Shown: positions 25,361 to 35,821, counted from the stretch's first letter. The stretch: 64,000 nucleotides of DNA from Cupriavidus sp. P-10 (GCF_003402535.2 NZ_AP025171.1:2170001-2234000), one strand, 5' to 3'. The notes: a model not told the origin generated them from the sequence alone. A program made the numbers and translations.

Positions 25361-26521
25361 TTACCCTTGCTCGATGCGCTTGCGCTCGTTGTCCAGGTGG
25401 AAGGCGCCGTCGACCACGATGCGGTCGCCGGCCTTCACGCCGTTCTGCACCACGCGCATGCCGTCGCTCTCGGCGCCAAGCTTGACCTTGGTCAGGCGGA
25501 ACTTGTTGCCCGGCATCTCGACGTAGACCAGTTCGTCGTTGCCTTCACGCACCACCGCGGCCGCGGGGATCACCAGCTGGTCCTGCGGCTTGCCGGCGAT
25601 CAGCATGCTGGCGAGCATGGCGGGCTTCAGGCGCCCTTCGCGGTTCTCCAGCTCGGTGCGGACCAGCACCGTGCGCGACTGCGGGCTGACCGTGCGGCCC
25701 ACGTAGATCAGCTTGCCGGTGATGGTGTTGTCGCCCTTGCCGTTGGCCAGCGACGGCACCTCGATCTCCACGCTCTGCCCTTCGGCCACCTGGGCGGCCT
25801 GCTGCTCCGGCACCTCGGCCACGACCCATACGCGCGACAGGTCGGCCACCGTGTAGAGGGCGTCGGCCGGCTGCACCACCTGGCCCTGCGCCACGTTGCG
25901 CTCGACCACGGTGCCGCTGATGCTCGAATACACCGGCGAATGCGAGTTGATGCTGCCGTTCTTGGCCAGTTCGGCGATCGAGCCCTGCGCCATGCCCAGC
26001 ACGCGCAGCTGGTCGCGGTAGGCGCGCATCTCGGCGGAGGCGATCGCCAGTTCGCTCTCGCGGCGCTGCAACTCGCCTCGGCCGATCACGTCGGCGGCAA
26101 ACAGCTGGCGCGCGCGCTCGGCGTTGCGCACCTGCAGGTCGTGCTGTGCCTCGCTCTTCAGGAACGACATCTGCGCCGCGCCCAGCTCGCTGCTGTGCAG
26201 GCGCGCCAGCACCTGGCCGGCCTTTACTTCCTGGCCCAGCGTGGCGTACAGGTCGGTCACGCGGCCAGTCACGCTGGCGCCGATGCGCGAGACGCGCTGC
26301 TCGTCGAAGTCAATGCGGCCGGCCACGCGCAGCATCTCGCTGAACGGGGACGTGGCTACCGGCGCCACCTTCAGCGACTGCTGCAGGTTGCCTTGCGGCT
26401 GGATCACGCCGGGCGGCAGCTTGGGCGCTTCGGCAACGGGTTCAGGTTTGTCGGAACAGGCCGCCAGGCTGAACGTCAGGACGGCGGCGGCCGTCAGCGA
26501 AAGCAGGAAATTGGGACGCAT
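25361..26521 (-). CDS. RND efflux periplasmic adaptor (CusB/CzcB type)
   Basis: A 386-residue membrane fusion protein. A lipoprotein signal (LSLTAAAVLTFSLAAC, Cys22) anchors it to the inner membrane. The barrel-sandwich (VTGRVTDLYATLGQEVKAGQVL), a helical hairpin, and beta-barrel domains follow. No His-rich metal-binding N-terminal tail is seen, unlike Zn-type CzcB. It links the RND pump to the outer-membrane channel. It lies between the pump and channel genes with gaps of 6 and 2 bp, so the three are one operon. Confidence 0.9.
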   Translation of the reverse strand: MRPNFLLSLTAAAVLTFSLAACSDKPEPVAEAPKLPPGVIQPQGNLQQSLKVAPVATSPFSEMLRVAGRIDFDEQRVSRIGASVTGRVTDLYATLGQEVKAGQVLARLHSSELGAAQMSFLKSEAQHDLQVRNAERARQLFAADVIGRGELQRRESELAIASAEMRAYRDQLRVLGMAQGSIAELAKNGSINSHSPVYSSISGTVVERNVAQGQVVQPADALYTVADLSRVWVVAEVPEQQAAQVAEGQSVEIEVPSLANGKGDNTITGKLIYVGRTVSPQSRTVLVRTELENREGRLKPAMLASMLIAGKPQDQLVIPAAAVVREGNDELVYVEMPGNKFRLTKVKLGAESDGMRVVQNGVKAGDRIVVDGAFHLDNERKRIEQG

Positions 26522-26523
26522 GG

Positions 26524-28002
26524 TTATTTCTGTTCGATGGTGGTGGTCGGCTGCAGGCCCGGCGCGGCAGTGGCGCCCGGGGCGGTCGACATGAGCTTTT
26601 CGATCTGGATGGCGGCCAGTTGCAGTTCGTACTGGGCGGCGATCAGCTCGTTGCGCGCGCCGCGCAGCACGCGCTGGGCATCGAGGTAGTCCAGGATGCC
26701 GCGCTCGCCGAAGCGGTAGGCGGACTCGGCCACGCCCAGCGCCGACTCGGCCTCGCGCACGATGCCGGACTCCAGCGCGGTCACCTGCGCCTGCGTGATC
26801 TCATACTGGCGGTAGGCGGTTTCCAGCTCCTGCGTCAGCTCGAACTCGCGCATTTCCAGCGCGCTCAGCGCCTGCGTGGCCTGCGCCGTCGCCTCGCCCA
26901 CCGGGCCGCGGCGGCGGTCCCACAGCGGGATGGTCATCACCAGGCCGATCTGCGAGACGTTGTTGTCAGGCTGGCGGTCCGTGCTGGCGCGCACCGACAC
27001 CTCCGGCCAGCGCAGCGAACGCTGGTAATCCACGCCCAGGCGCGCGCGCTCCAGTTCCGTGCGGCGCTGGACCAGCTCGGCGTTGCTCGCGGTCATGGTG
27101 TCGCGCAGCACCGGCAGCGGCGGCACATCCGGCGACTGTCCCAGCGTGCCGGCCAGCGAGAACTGGCCGCCCGGCATCGCGCCGCCGACCTGCTGGCGCA
27201 GCGCGGCCTTGGTCTGGTTGACGCGCAGCTCGGCGGTCTGCTGGTTCTTCTGCGAGGCCAGCAGTTCGGTCTCGGCCTTGATCAGTTCATAGCGCGGCGC
27301 TTCGCCCACCTCCACGCGCAGCCGTGCGCGCGAATGGATCTGGCGCATCATCGCCAGGTCTTCCTCGGCGGCATGCAACTCGCTCTCGCGGCGCAGCACG
27401 TCGTAGTAGGCGGTCTTGACGCGTGCGGACAGTTCGGAGCGGAAGCCCTGGCGCGCTGCCTGGGTCGACTCCAGCCCGCGCGTGGCCATGGCTTCGCGCA
27501 GGCTGCGCTGGTGCGGGTAGTCCAGCTTCTGCACCACGGCGTAGCTGGGTGCATTGCCGCTGGTCACGCCCGGCTGCTTGCCGGACAGGCGGCCGTACAT
27601 CACCTCCACTTGCGGATTGGGATAGGCGCGCGCGCTGCTGATGGCGGCGCTGGCGGCATCGACATTGGCCTCGGCCGCGGCGACACCCTTGTTGGTCGAC
27701 TGCGCCATGTCGAGCAGTTGCGGCAGCGTGAACGCGGGGCCAGCCGCGGCGCCGGCGGGGCGTGCGGATGCAGCCTTGGGCACGGCCGTGGCAGCCAGCA
27801 GTTCGGCGCCGGGAGTGGGCGCCGTGGCGGCGGCAATCTTCGGAGAAGGCTTGGAGAGCGGTGCGGCCGGGGCAGCGGGTACGGTGCCCGTTGCCCCCGC
27901 GGCCTTCGCCGGGGTGGCGCCCTGCTCACCGGCATGGGCCGGGGCAGCGGCGAACGCGAGCAGCGAAAGCGACGCGATCAGGGTCAGCTTGGTTGTTGTC
28001 AT
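26524..28002 (-). CDS. TolC-family outer-membrane efflux protein (CusC/CzcC type)
   Basis: A 492-residue outer-membrane channel subunit. The start at 28002 gives a clean signal peptide (MTTTKLTLIASLSLLAF, cut after AHA). An unusual 80-residue Ala/Pro-rich linker follows, before the two OEP repeats. The C-terminal Ala-rich tail (TAPGATAAPG) is also low complexity. It completes the tripartite efflux pump. An in-frame ATG at 28038 would put 12 residues in front of the signal peptide and is less likely. Confidence 0.87.
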   Translation of the reverse strand: MTTTKLTLIASLSLLAFAAAPAHAGEQGATPAKAAGATGTVPAAPAAPLSKPSPKIAAATAPTPGAELLAATAVPKAASARPAGAAAGPAFTLPQLLDMAQSTNKGVAAAEANVDAASAAISSARAYPNPQVEVMYGRLSGKQPGVTSGNAPSYAVVQKLDYPHQRSLREAMATRGLESTQAARQGFRSELSARVKTAYYDVLRRESELHAAEEDLAMMRQIHSRARLRVEVGEAPRYELIKAETELLASQKNQQTAELRVNQTKAALRQQVGGAMPGGQFSLAGTLGQSPDVPPLPVLRDTMTASNAELVQRRTELERARLGVDYQRSLRWPEVSVRASTDRQPDNNVSQIGLVMTIPLWDRRRGPVGEATAQATQALSALEMREFELTQELETAYRQYEITQAQVTALESGIVREAESALGVAESAYRFGERGILDYLDAQRVLRGARNELIAAQYELQLAAIQIEKLMSTAPGATAAPGLQPTTTIEQK

Positions 28003-28217
28003 GAGTCCGGAATGCAAGCAATACGACGCCTGCGCCATGCCGCCGCGCGCCCCGGCGCACGAGTCACGGCGGGACGGACAACGGCAGCGGCTTACCCGCG
28101 CGCGGTAGCGGCGGGCAGGCTGGCGATATCAGGCAAGGGGGCGCGGCCCGCGGCACGGCAACTGCGGAGGCAGCGCGTGCGCGCGGGGGAGCGGCAAGGC
28201 GTGTGAACGCCCGGCGC

Positions 28218-28619
28218 TCAGGAGCGGGAAATTGGCGGCCGGAAAAAGGCCGAAGGCGGCGGCTCGGCCCGGCCGTGGGGATTTTGCGCCACATCCCCGG
28301 TGGGCAGCAGCAGCTTCACGGGGGGCAAGGCAATGAGGGCGCTGGATTCCTCGATCTCATCCAGCAGGTCCAGCGGATCCAGCAGGTCGGCCGACCAGAT
28401 ATTGCAGTACCCGGGCGGCGGGTCTTCGCAGATATCGTCGTCGGTCAGCCCATCGTCGCCGGGCGCGATGATGCGGCCCAGGTCGTCCACCGACTGCAGT
28501 GCGGCCAGTTCGGTGCTGGCCTGGACCTCCGGCTGCACGGACGCGCGCGCGTCCGCCACCGCTCCAAAGGAGAGCAGCGACAGGCACATGGCAGTCAGCA
28601 GCAGGAAAAACAATCGCAT
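28218..28619 (-). CDS. Small exported protein heading the efflux operon
   Basis: A 133-residue hypothetical protein. Signal peptide 1-24 (MRLFFLLLTAMCLSLLSFGA) precedes an acidic mature region with two cysteines (DDICEDPPPGYC) and a Pro-rich end (PPPSAFFRPPISRS). It lies first in the metal efflux operon, as CzcI does in czc operons of Cupriavidus, and such proteins have been linked to metal sensing. I see no close sequence match to CzcI, so the analogy is positional. A promoter and palindrome lie about 70 bp upstream. Confidence 0.6.
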   Translation of the reverse strand: MRLFFLLLTAMCLSLLSFGAVADARASVQPEVQASTELAALQSVDDLGRIIAPGDDGLTDDDICEDPPPGYCNIWSADLLDPLDLLDEIEESSALIALPPVKLLLPTGDVAQNPHGRAEPPPSAFFRPPISRS

Positions 28620-28688
28620 CGGTCGGGGGCTTGGGGCACGGGGCGAAAACGCCATTTTGGCAAGGCGCGCGCCGTGCTGCGGTACAGC

Positions 28689-28730
28689 ATTGTAACGTAA
28701 CGATTACGATTGACAGGGAATCGTTACGTT
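28689..28730 (-). promoter_or_regulatory. Efflux operon promoter with 12-bp inverted repeat
   Basis: AACGTAACGATT (28694-28705) and AATCGTTACGTT (28719-28730) form a perfect 12-bp inverted repeat with a 13-bp spacer. On the minus strand a TACAAT -10 box (28694-28689) abuts it, about 70 bp before the first gene of the operon. No good -35 is seen, so an activator is likely. A TTGACA on the plus strand (28710-28715) lies in the spacer. Confidence 0.6.
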
Positions 28731-28868
28731 CGTTCCCCAGAGATGACGGTGGATGGAAGGTGGAAGATGGAAATTCAGCCCCTTCCCCGGCCGAGGGATG
28801 GCCTTCCGGGTTTACCCTCCGCACGCCATCTGGACGCGCCTGGCCAACCAGCGAACTGGCCCCTCCAC

Positions 28869-29837
28869 TTACAAATCCAGCACCAACCGCCCACCGCACG
28901 CCCGCGACACGCACGGCGTCAGGAACGACTGCCGCTCCGTCTCGTCAAGGATGTAGTCCTGGTGGTCGACCTCACCGCTTACATAGCGAACCTTGCAGGT
29001 CCCGCACAGCCCGGACTGGCATGAGGTCTCCAGCGCGATGCCGGCGGACTGCAGCGCCTCCGCCAGGTTCTGTCCCGCGCCTACGGTGACTTCCTGTCCC
29101 GTGCTGGCGATCTGTGCGACATAGCCGCCGGTGGCAACCACAGCGCCGGTCGGCGCCACGGGCGCCTTGAAGTGCTCGCAGTGGACGGTGCCCGCGGGCC
29201 AGTGCCCCGAGGCTTCGCCGCAGGCTTTCATGAAGCCGCCGGGGCCACAGTAATACAGGTGCGTGCCCGCCGCGGGCTGCGCCAGCATGCCGGTAATGTC
29301 CAGTCCGTTGGCGGGATTGCCGCCGTCGAAGTGGTAGTGGACGTGGCCCCCGAGCCCTGACAGTTCCTCGGAGAACGCGGCGCAGTCCGGCGCCTTGGCG
29401 CAATAGTGGAGTTCGAAGCTGGCGCCGTCCGCCGCCAGGCTGTGCGCCATCGCCTTGAGCGGCGTCACGCCGATGCCGCCGGCCAGCAGCACGACCTTGC
29501 GCGCGCCGCCGGCCAGCGCAAAGTGGTTGCGCGGTGCGCTGACGGCAACGCGGTCGCGCACGCGGATGCGCTCATGCACCGCGCGCGAGCCGCCGCGACC
29601 GCCTTCGTCGCGCAGCACGGCAATGACATAGCGGTGGCGCTCGGCCGGGTCGTTGCACAGCGAGTACTGCCGCACCAGCCCGGACGCGACATGCACGTCG
29701 ATATGCGCGCCGGCGGAAAACGGCGGCAGCGGCCGGCCATCGGGTTCGACCAGTTCATAGGCGTTGATACCGGCGGCTTCGGCGCGGATCTGCCGGACTA
29801 GCAGTTCGATCGGAGCGGATTCTGGGGTAGTGCTCAT
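28869..29837 (-). CDS. Phthalate dioxygenase reductase-type ferredoxin reductase (VanB-like)
   Basis: A 322-residue electron-transfer protein: flavin domain with RQYSLCN (about 55-61), NAD-binding domain (VVLLAGGIGVTPLKAM), and a C-terminal plant-type 2Fe-2S domain with four cysteines in CQSGLCGTC plus a distal TPC. This PDR/VanB domain order serves class IA Rieske oxygenases. The ATG at 29837 has AAGGA 7 nt upstream. It follows the Rieske oxygenase gene by 83 bp and very probably supplies its electrons from NADH. Confidence 0.9.
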   Translation of the reverse strand: MSTTPESAPIELLVRQIRAEAAGINAYELVEPDGRPLPPFSAGAHIDVHVASGLVRQYSLCNDPAERHRYVIAVLRDEGGRGGSRAVHERIRVRDRVAVSAPRNHFALAGGARKVVLLAGGIGVTPLKAMAHSLAADGASFELHYCAKAPDCAAFSEELSGLGGHVHYHFDGGNPANGLDITGMLAQPAAGTHLYYCGPGGFMKACGEASGHWPAGTVHCEHFKAPVAPTGAVVATGGYVAQIASTGQEVTVGAGQNLAEALQSAGIALETSCQSGLCGTCKVRYVSGEVDHQDYILDETERQSFLTPCVSRACGGRLVLDL

Positions 29838-29920
29838 TTCGCTTTCCTTCACGGCTTGGGCTGTTGCGGGGGGCGGCGCGCACGCCAGGTGCGGCCGCCC
29901 GCCTGTTCACGCTGCGCGCA

Positions 29921-31462
29921 TCAGGCGCGGAAGCTCTGCTCCAGGGCCTCGAAGCGGTCGCGCACGAACTTCGCCCGCTCCGCGCCCTTCAGGCTGTCGG
30001 ACTCGTTCAGGATGGCCACCACCTCGCGTGCCAGCCGGCGGCGGTTGGCGACTTCCTGCTCGACGGTCCCGGCTTGGGGAATCGCGAACACATTGCCCGA
30101 GCAGAAGCTGTTGGGCTCGCCGCTGACCGCGCGCAGCCAGTCGGCAAACCCGCGCGCCTCGGATGAGACATTGGTGCCGCGCACCGCCTCGCGCAGCATC
30201 TTGCGGAAGGCAAACAGGCCGGCGTCGAACTTGGTCGGGTTTTCCAGCGCGTGCACGGCGATCGGGCGCTGGCTGATGATGGCCTCGTAGTCGCCAGGCG
30301 CGTATTGCGCGGCCTTGTAGTCGTGGCGCTCGCGGTGGTTGGGCGGGATCGGCGGCAGGTCTTCCAGCTTGTAGTTGCCGAACCGCTCCGGGCGGCGCAT
30401 CGCCACCTGCCCTTCCAGGAAGTCGATGGTTTCATAGCCGACCATGCTCTTGTCGCCCACGCCGCGCGTGTCGATGCCGGGGCCCATCACGCGCCAGCCG
30501 ATCATCTTGCTGTTCTCGTCGTCGACGGGCACGGTCCAGCGGATGATGTGGAAGCGGCTGAACAGCTTTTTCTCCGAGCCGTCCTCCGAGGTATAGGCGT
30601 GCAGGCTCAGGTTCGGCAGCACCTGGTGCTGCACGCGCAGGAACAGCTTGTCCTGGTCAACGCGGCGCGCGCCCGCGCAAGCCAGCCCGCGGCCCTGGTG
30701 CACCGGGATGAACTGCATGTCAGGCGCGACTTCCATCGACGCGGCCCCCACTTCATCGAAGGTCGTGCCCTGGTAGTTGCCGCCGACCACGTTCCTTGCC
30801 GCGTGCAGCGCGGTCGGGTGGAAGTTGTCGGCGGCATTGTCCTGGACCTGGAGCCAGTTGCAGTGCTGGAAGTTGCTGTACGGCACCAGTTCGTCACCCG
30901 GCAGCACCGTGAAGTCCGCCTCCCATTCGGGGAACGGCGGCTCCTCGTCGGGCGGGCCCATGTAGGCAAACACCAGCCCGTTGCGCTCGAACGCCTTGTA
31001 CGCGCCCTGGCGGATCGAGCAGGCGTACTTCTCGGCCTCCTTCTCCTCGCCCTTGGGGAACGGCACATGCAGGCACGCGCCGTCCACGTCGAACACCATG
31101 CCGTGGTAGCAGCACTTGATGCCGTGCTCCTGGATCGCGCCGTATTCCAGCGACGCGCCGCGGTGCACGCAGTGCGCATGCAGCACGCCCACCCGGCCGC
31201 TGCCGTCGCGGAAGGCGACCAGTTCCTCGCCCAGGATCTTGAGGAAGCGCGGTGTGTCGGTCAGCTCCAGCGACATGCATACGGGGTGCCAGAAGCGGCG
31301 CATGTACTCGCCCATCGGCGTGCCGGCGCCGGTTTCGGTCAGTTCGGGGTCGTGGTCGGGAATGCGGTTGGCGTAGTAGCCGCCATAGGGAATCAGCTTC
31401 TTGGCAACGACATTGCCGCCGGCGGTGCGGGGCGTATCGAGCTTCTCGGACTTCTGGGTCAT
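29921..31462 (-). CDS. Rieske non-haem iron oxygenase, alpha subunit
   Basis: A 513-residue ring-hydroxylating or demethylating oxygenase. The Rieske 2Fe-2S motif is Cys98-X-His100 and Cys117-XX-His120. The mononuclear iron motif is Asp208-XXX-Asp212-XX-His215-XXXX-His220. It is longer than VanA or phthalate dioxygenase (about 350-440), with a long C-terminal tail. No small beta subunit is encoded, which fits an alpha-only class IA system. GGAGA precedes the ATG at 31462. A GntR-type palindrome lies 58 bp upstream. The substrate is unknown; aromatic acids are likely. Confidence 0.9.
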   Translation of the reverse strand: MTQKSEKLDTPRTAGGNVVAKKLIPYGGYYANRIPDHDPELTETGAGTPMGEYMRRFWHPVCMSLELTDTPRFLKILGEELVAFRDGSGRVGVLHAHCVHRGASLEYGAIQEHGIKCCYHGMVFDVDGACLHVPFPKGEEKEAEKYACSIRQGAYKAFERNGLVFAYMGPPDEEPPFPEWEADFTVLPGDELVPYSNFQHCNWLQVQDNAADNFHPTALHAARNVVGGNYQGTTFDEVGAASMEVAPDMQFIPVHQGRGLACAGARRVDQDKLFLRVQHQVLPNLSLHAYTSEDGSEKKLFSRFHIIRWTVPVDDENSKMIGWRVMGPGIDTRGVGDKSMVGYETIDFLEGQVAMRRPERFGNYKLEDLPPIPPNHRERHDYKAAQYAPGDYEAIISQRPIAVHALENPTKFDAGLFAFRKMLREAVRGTNVSSEARGFADWLRAVSGEPNSFCSGNVFAIPQAGTVEQEVANRRRLAREVVAILNESDSLKGAERAKFVRDRFEALEQSFRA

Positions 31463-31519
31463 GACTTGTCTCCGTGAGGAATGAGGAATTCCGGTTTCGT
31501 TACCGGCTACCGAATTCTG

Positions 31520-31537
31520 AACTCTGTATACAGAGTT
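31520..31537. promoter_or_regulatory. GntR/FCD-type operator AACTCTGTATACAGAGTT
   Basis: A perfect 18-bp palindrome centred on GTATAC, in the gap between ilvC and the Rieske gene. It shares 13 of 16 core positions with a site at 32682-32697 upstream of the neighbouring GntR gene. The TGTATACA core is common for FCD-subfamily GntR regulators. Confidence 0.7.
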
Positions 31538-31605
31538 TAGGCGCGGACGGCGCCGATGCAAGTAAAGGTTTACCCCCGGGTGTTACGCCGGCCTGGTGGT
31601 TTGCC

Positions 31606-32628
<1,023 letters not shown>

Positions 32629-32681
32629 TCACTCCTGATTGAACTCCGTTGCCGGATTGACGGCGCGCGAGCGCGCCGTGT

Positions 32682-32697
32682 AGTCTGAATACAAAGT
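32682..32697. promoter_or_regulatory. Second GntR/FCD operator, in the regulator-ilvC promoter
   Basis: AGTCTGAATACAAAGT lies 15 bp upstream of the GntR start codon and 60 bp upstream of ilvC. It matches the core of the perfect palindrome at 31520-31537 at 13 of 16 positions, which suggests autoregulation and joint control. Confidence 0.6.
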
Positions 32698-32712
32698 GCA
32701 GACTGCCCTACC

Positions 32713-33393
32713 ATGACCGCCATCCTCCCCAAGATCCAGACCCGCCCCGACTATGTCGACGAGGTGTACAAGATGCTCCTCGACGCCATCAGCGATGGCA
32801 CCCTGGCCCCGGGCACGCGCCTGACGCAGGAAGAGATCGCCGACCAGATGCAGGTGTCGCGCTCCCCGGTGCTGCAGGCGCTGCGGTTGCTGAAAAAGGA
32901 CGGGCTGGTGCAGGACGCGCCCGGCCGCGGCGTGCTGGTAACCCCGCTCGACACGGCCGCGGTCGGCCACTATTACGAGGTCCGCGGCGCGCTTGACGCG
33001 CTGGCGGCGCGCCTGGCCGCCGCGCGGCGCTTCCGGGTCGACCCGGCGCTGATCGCGCACGGCCGCCGTGCCGCGCGCGGCAAGGACGTGAAGGCGATGA
33101 TGGACGCCGACATGGCCTTCCACCACGCTATCTACGAGGCCGCCGGCAACCCGCTGCTGGCGCAGAGCGCCGAGATGTACTGGGTCCACCTGCGCCGCGC
33201 CATGGGTGCGGTGCTGCAGTCCTCGGCCCAGCGCGAGTCGATCTGGGACGAGCACGAAGCCATCGCCGAAGCCATTGCCGCCGGCGACGCGACCCGCGCC
33301 GCCGAGCTGACCGACCTGCACACTACCCGCGCCCGCGAGAACCTGACGCGCCGGCTTGGAGAGTTCCTGGGCGAGGCACGCCAGATCGCCTGA
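32713..33393 (+). CDS. GntR family regulator, FCD subfamily
   Basis: A 226-residue regulator. The winged helix spans about 12-75 (TRLTQEEIADQMQVSRSPVLQALRLL) and the all-helical FCD ligand domain about 85-215, with metal-binding histidines likely in MAFHHAIYEAAG. It is divergent from ilvC and lies next to two matching operator sites, so it probably represses ilvC, the Rieske oxygenase operon and itself until an organic-acid effector binds. The ligand is unknown. Confidence 0.88.
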   Translation: MTAILPKIQTRPDYVDEVYKMLLDAISDGTLAPGTRLTQEEIADQMQVSRSPVLQALRLLKKDGLVQDAPGRGVLVTPLDTAAVGHYYEVRGALDALAARLAAARRFRVDPALIAHGRRAARGKDVKAMMDADMAFHHAIYEAAGNPLLAQSAEMYWVHLRRAMGAVLQSSAQRESIWDEHEAIAEAIAAGDATRAAELTDLHTTRARENLTRRLGEFLGEARQIA

Positions 33394-33437
33394 GCGCGCC
33401 CGCTCCTGCCCGGCACCTGTGTAGCGGCGGCCCATCA

Positions 33438-34754
33438 TCAGTCCTTGCGCACGCCGCTGTTGACCAGCCGCGCCGGCACGGTGAACACCAGCATGCCGCC
33501 GATCACCAGGCTCGCCGCCAGCACCAGCACGCCGTTGCCGGTGGTGCCCGTGTTCGACTGCACCCAGCCGATCAGGTAAGGACTGATCACGCCCGAGATG
33601 CTGCCGACCGAGTTGGCCAGCGCAATGCCCGCCGCGGCGGCCGCACCACCCAAAATCGCCGGCGGCAGCGTCCAGAACTGCGAGATGGTGGTCATGATGC
33701 CCATGGTGCCGATGGTCAGCGCCAGCATCGCCAGCGCGGTATTGCCGGCATAGGCCACGCTCAGGCACAGGCCCAGCGCGCCCACTACGCCCGGCACGGC
33801 CAGGTGCCAGCGCCGCTCGCCACGCGCATCGGAACGCTGGCCGACCAGGATCATCGACACGGTCGCCGCCGCATACGGAATCGCCGAGAGCAGGCCGATA
33901 TCGAGCGGATCCGACACGCCACTGGCCTTGACGATGGTCGGCAGCCAGAAGCTGACGCCGTACAGCCCCATGGTGAAGAAGAAATAGATCACGCTGAGCA
34001 GCAGGATGCGCGGGTTGGTCAGCCCGTCGCGCACGGAGTGCAGCGCATGGCCGCGGCTCTCGGCCGCGAGGTTGGTCTCGATCATGGCGCGCTGCTGTGC
34101 CGTCAGCCATTTCGCATCGGCCACCTTGTCATCCAGGTAGAAATACGCGATTACGCCCACCAGTACCGTCGGAATGCCTTCCAGCAGGAACAGCCACTGC
34201 CAGCCGGCCCAGCCGTGCGAGCCGTGCATGGCGCTCATGATCCAGCCCGACAGCGGCCCGCCGATCACGCCGGACATCGGGATACCCGTCAGGAACAGCG
34301 CGGTCACCTTGCTGCGGCGCGACGCCGGGAACCAGTACGTCAGGTACAGCAGGATCGCCGGGATAAAGCCGGCCTCGGCCACGCCCAGCAGGAAGCGCAT
34401 GATGTAGAAGCTGGTGGGCGACTTCACGAACATCATTGCCGCGGAGATGATGCCCCACGTGACCATGATGCGCGCGATCCAGCGCCGCGCGCCGACGCGC
34501 AGCAGAATCAGGTTGCTGGGCACCTCGAACAGCAGGTAGCCGACGAAGAAGATGCCGGCGCCCAAACCATAGATGGCGTCGCTCAGGCCAAGGTCCTGCA
34601 TCATCTGCAGCTTGGCGTAGCCGACGTTGATGCGGTCAAGGTAGGCGCACAGGTAGCACAGGAACAGGAACGGCAATAGCCGCCACATGACCCGGGTATA
34701 GGTTTCCGATTCGGTAGCGGCAAAGGGCGCCGCGGTTGCGCTGGGTGATTGCAT
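33438..34754 (-). CDS. MFS transporter, anion:cation symporter (ACS) family
   Basis: A 438-residue 12-TM permease. The opening segment FLCYLCAYLDRINVGYAKL is diagnostic of the ACS branch (tartrate, phthalate, 4-hydroxyphenylacetate and hexuronate permeases), and TM5 has GVAEAGFIPA. The ATG at 34754 has AGGAG 5 nt upstream. It converges with the GntR gene. It probably imports the aromatic or sugar acid handled by the nearby Rieske system or class II aldolase; which of these is open. Confidence 0.87.
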   Translation of the reverse strand: MQSPSATAAPFAATESETYTRVMWRLLPFLFLCYLCAYLDRINVGYAKLQMMQDLGLSDAIYGLGAGIFFVGYLLFEVPSNLILLRVGARRWIARIMVTWGIISAAMMFVKSPTSFYIMRFLLGVAEAGFIPAILLYLTYWFPASRRSKVTALFLTGIPMSGVIGGPLSGWIMSAMHGSHGWAGWQWLFLLEGIPTVLVGVIAYFYLDDKVADAKWLTAQQRAMIETNLAAESRGHALHSVRDGLTNPRILLLSVIYFFFTMGLYGVSFWLPTIVKASGVSDPLDIGLLSAIPYAAATVSMILVGQRSDARGERRWHLAVPGVVGALGLCLSVAYAGNTALAMLALTIGTMGIMTTISQFWTLPPAILGGAAAAAGIALANSVGSISGVISPYLIGWVQSNTGTTGNGVLVLAASLVIGGMLVFTVPARLVNSGVRKD

Positions 34755-34867
34755 GGTGTCTCCTGGGGGCGTCATCGCTGTGGTTGCGTGATCTGGCGGG
34801 GGAACTGCATCGGCGGCCGCCCGTGCCATGCGAGCACGCGGCGGCCGTGGCAAGCGGGCGTGCCCGC

Positions 34868-35710
34868 TCAGTCGAACATGTCGGGCTGGGTGGCGCAGAG
34901 GTGGTCCCAGATTGGCTGGAAGTGCAGCCAGCCGATGTAGTCGCTGCCGACGTGCTCGCGGCTGTAGCGCGCGCGATCCGGCGACACCAGGCGCGGCGTG
35001 ATGCCGGTCGCCTCCACCATCAGTTGCTGCTTGCAGCAGCGCTCCAGCGCGATAAACCAGAACGCGGCCGACTCGATGCTGTGCCGGCTCGCGGTCAGCA
35101 GCCCGTGGTTCTGGTGGATCGCGGCCTTGACGCCCTTGAAGGCGTTGGCCACCTTGTGGCCGCCCTTGACCTCGACCGCGACCTTGCCGGCCTCGTCGCC
35201 GATCACCACGTGGTCTTCATAGAACGCGGCCGCGTCCTGCGTGATCGGCTCGATCGGCTTGCCCAGCGAGGCGAACGCGGTGCCGTATTCGGTGTGCGCG
35301 TGGCACATCGCCACGATGTCCTGGTGCATCTCATGCACGGCGGCATGCAGCACGAAGCCGGCGCGGTTGATGGCGTAGCCGCCTTCCACGACCTTGCCTT
35401 CATGGTCCGCGCAAATCAGGTTCGAGACCTTCACCTGCGCGAAGTGGATCGCCATCGGGTTGGTCCAGTACAGCTCCGGGTGCTCCGGGTCGCGCACCGT
35501 CAGGTGCCCGGCAAAGCCGTAGTCGTAGCCTTCCAGCGCAAAGGCGCGGCACGCCGCCACCAGCCGCTCCTTGCGGTACTGGCGCTCTTCGGCAAAGGAA
35601 GAGAACTCCGGGATCGACGGAAAGATCAGGCCGCGCTGTTCGGGCTGATAGATGGAAACGCGTTCTTCGTCGTTGAAGACCTGCGCGGTGCGTTCGAGGA
35701 CTGCCGCCAT
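34868..35710 (-). CDS. Class II aldolase/adducin family protein
   Basis: A 280-residue zinc-dependent aldolase or decarboxylase fold. Metal ligands are visible as CHAHTEYG and NHGL, with an acidic residue early in the domain. Family members cleave or decarboxylate hydroxy-keto acids, for instance fuculose-phosphate aldolase or 4-hydroxy-3-prenylbenzoate decarboxylase-like proteins. AGGAG lies 5 nt before the ATG at 35710. It lies 113 bp upstream of the ACS permease on the same strand and is divergent from a LysR gene, so permease, aldolase and LysR may form one module. Confidence 0.83.
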   Translation of the reverse strand: MAAVLERTAQVFNDEERVSIYQPEQRGLIFPSIPEFSSFAEERQYRKERLVAACRAFALEGYDYGFAGHLTVRDPEHPELYWTNPMAIHFAQVKVSNLICADHEGKVVEGGYAINRAGFVLHAAVHEMHQDIVAMCHAHTEYGTAFASLGKPIEPITQDAAAFYEDHVVIGDEAGKVAVEVKGGHKVANAFKGVKAAIHQNHGLLTASRHSIESAAFWFIALERCCKQQLMVEATGITPRLVSPDRARYSREHVGSDYIGWLHFQPIWDHLCATQPDMFD

Positions 35711-35821
35711 GACTGCTCCTGTTGGGTTTCGAAGGGAACTGTTCTTGCGACGGCCCTGCCGGGTACACCGTCGCGCTGGAGGCATAGTCGCGCCGGGAGG
35801 ATATGTTGACAAACGATGGGT

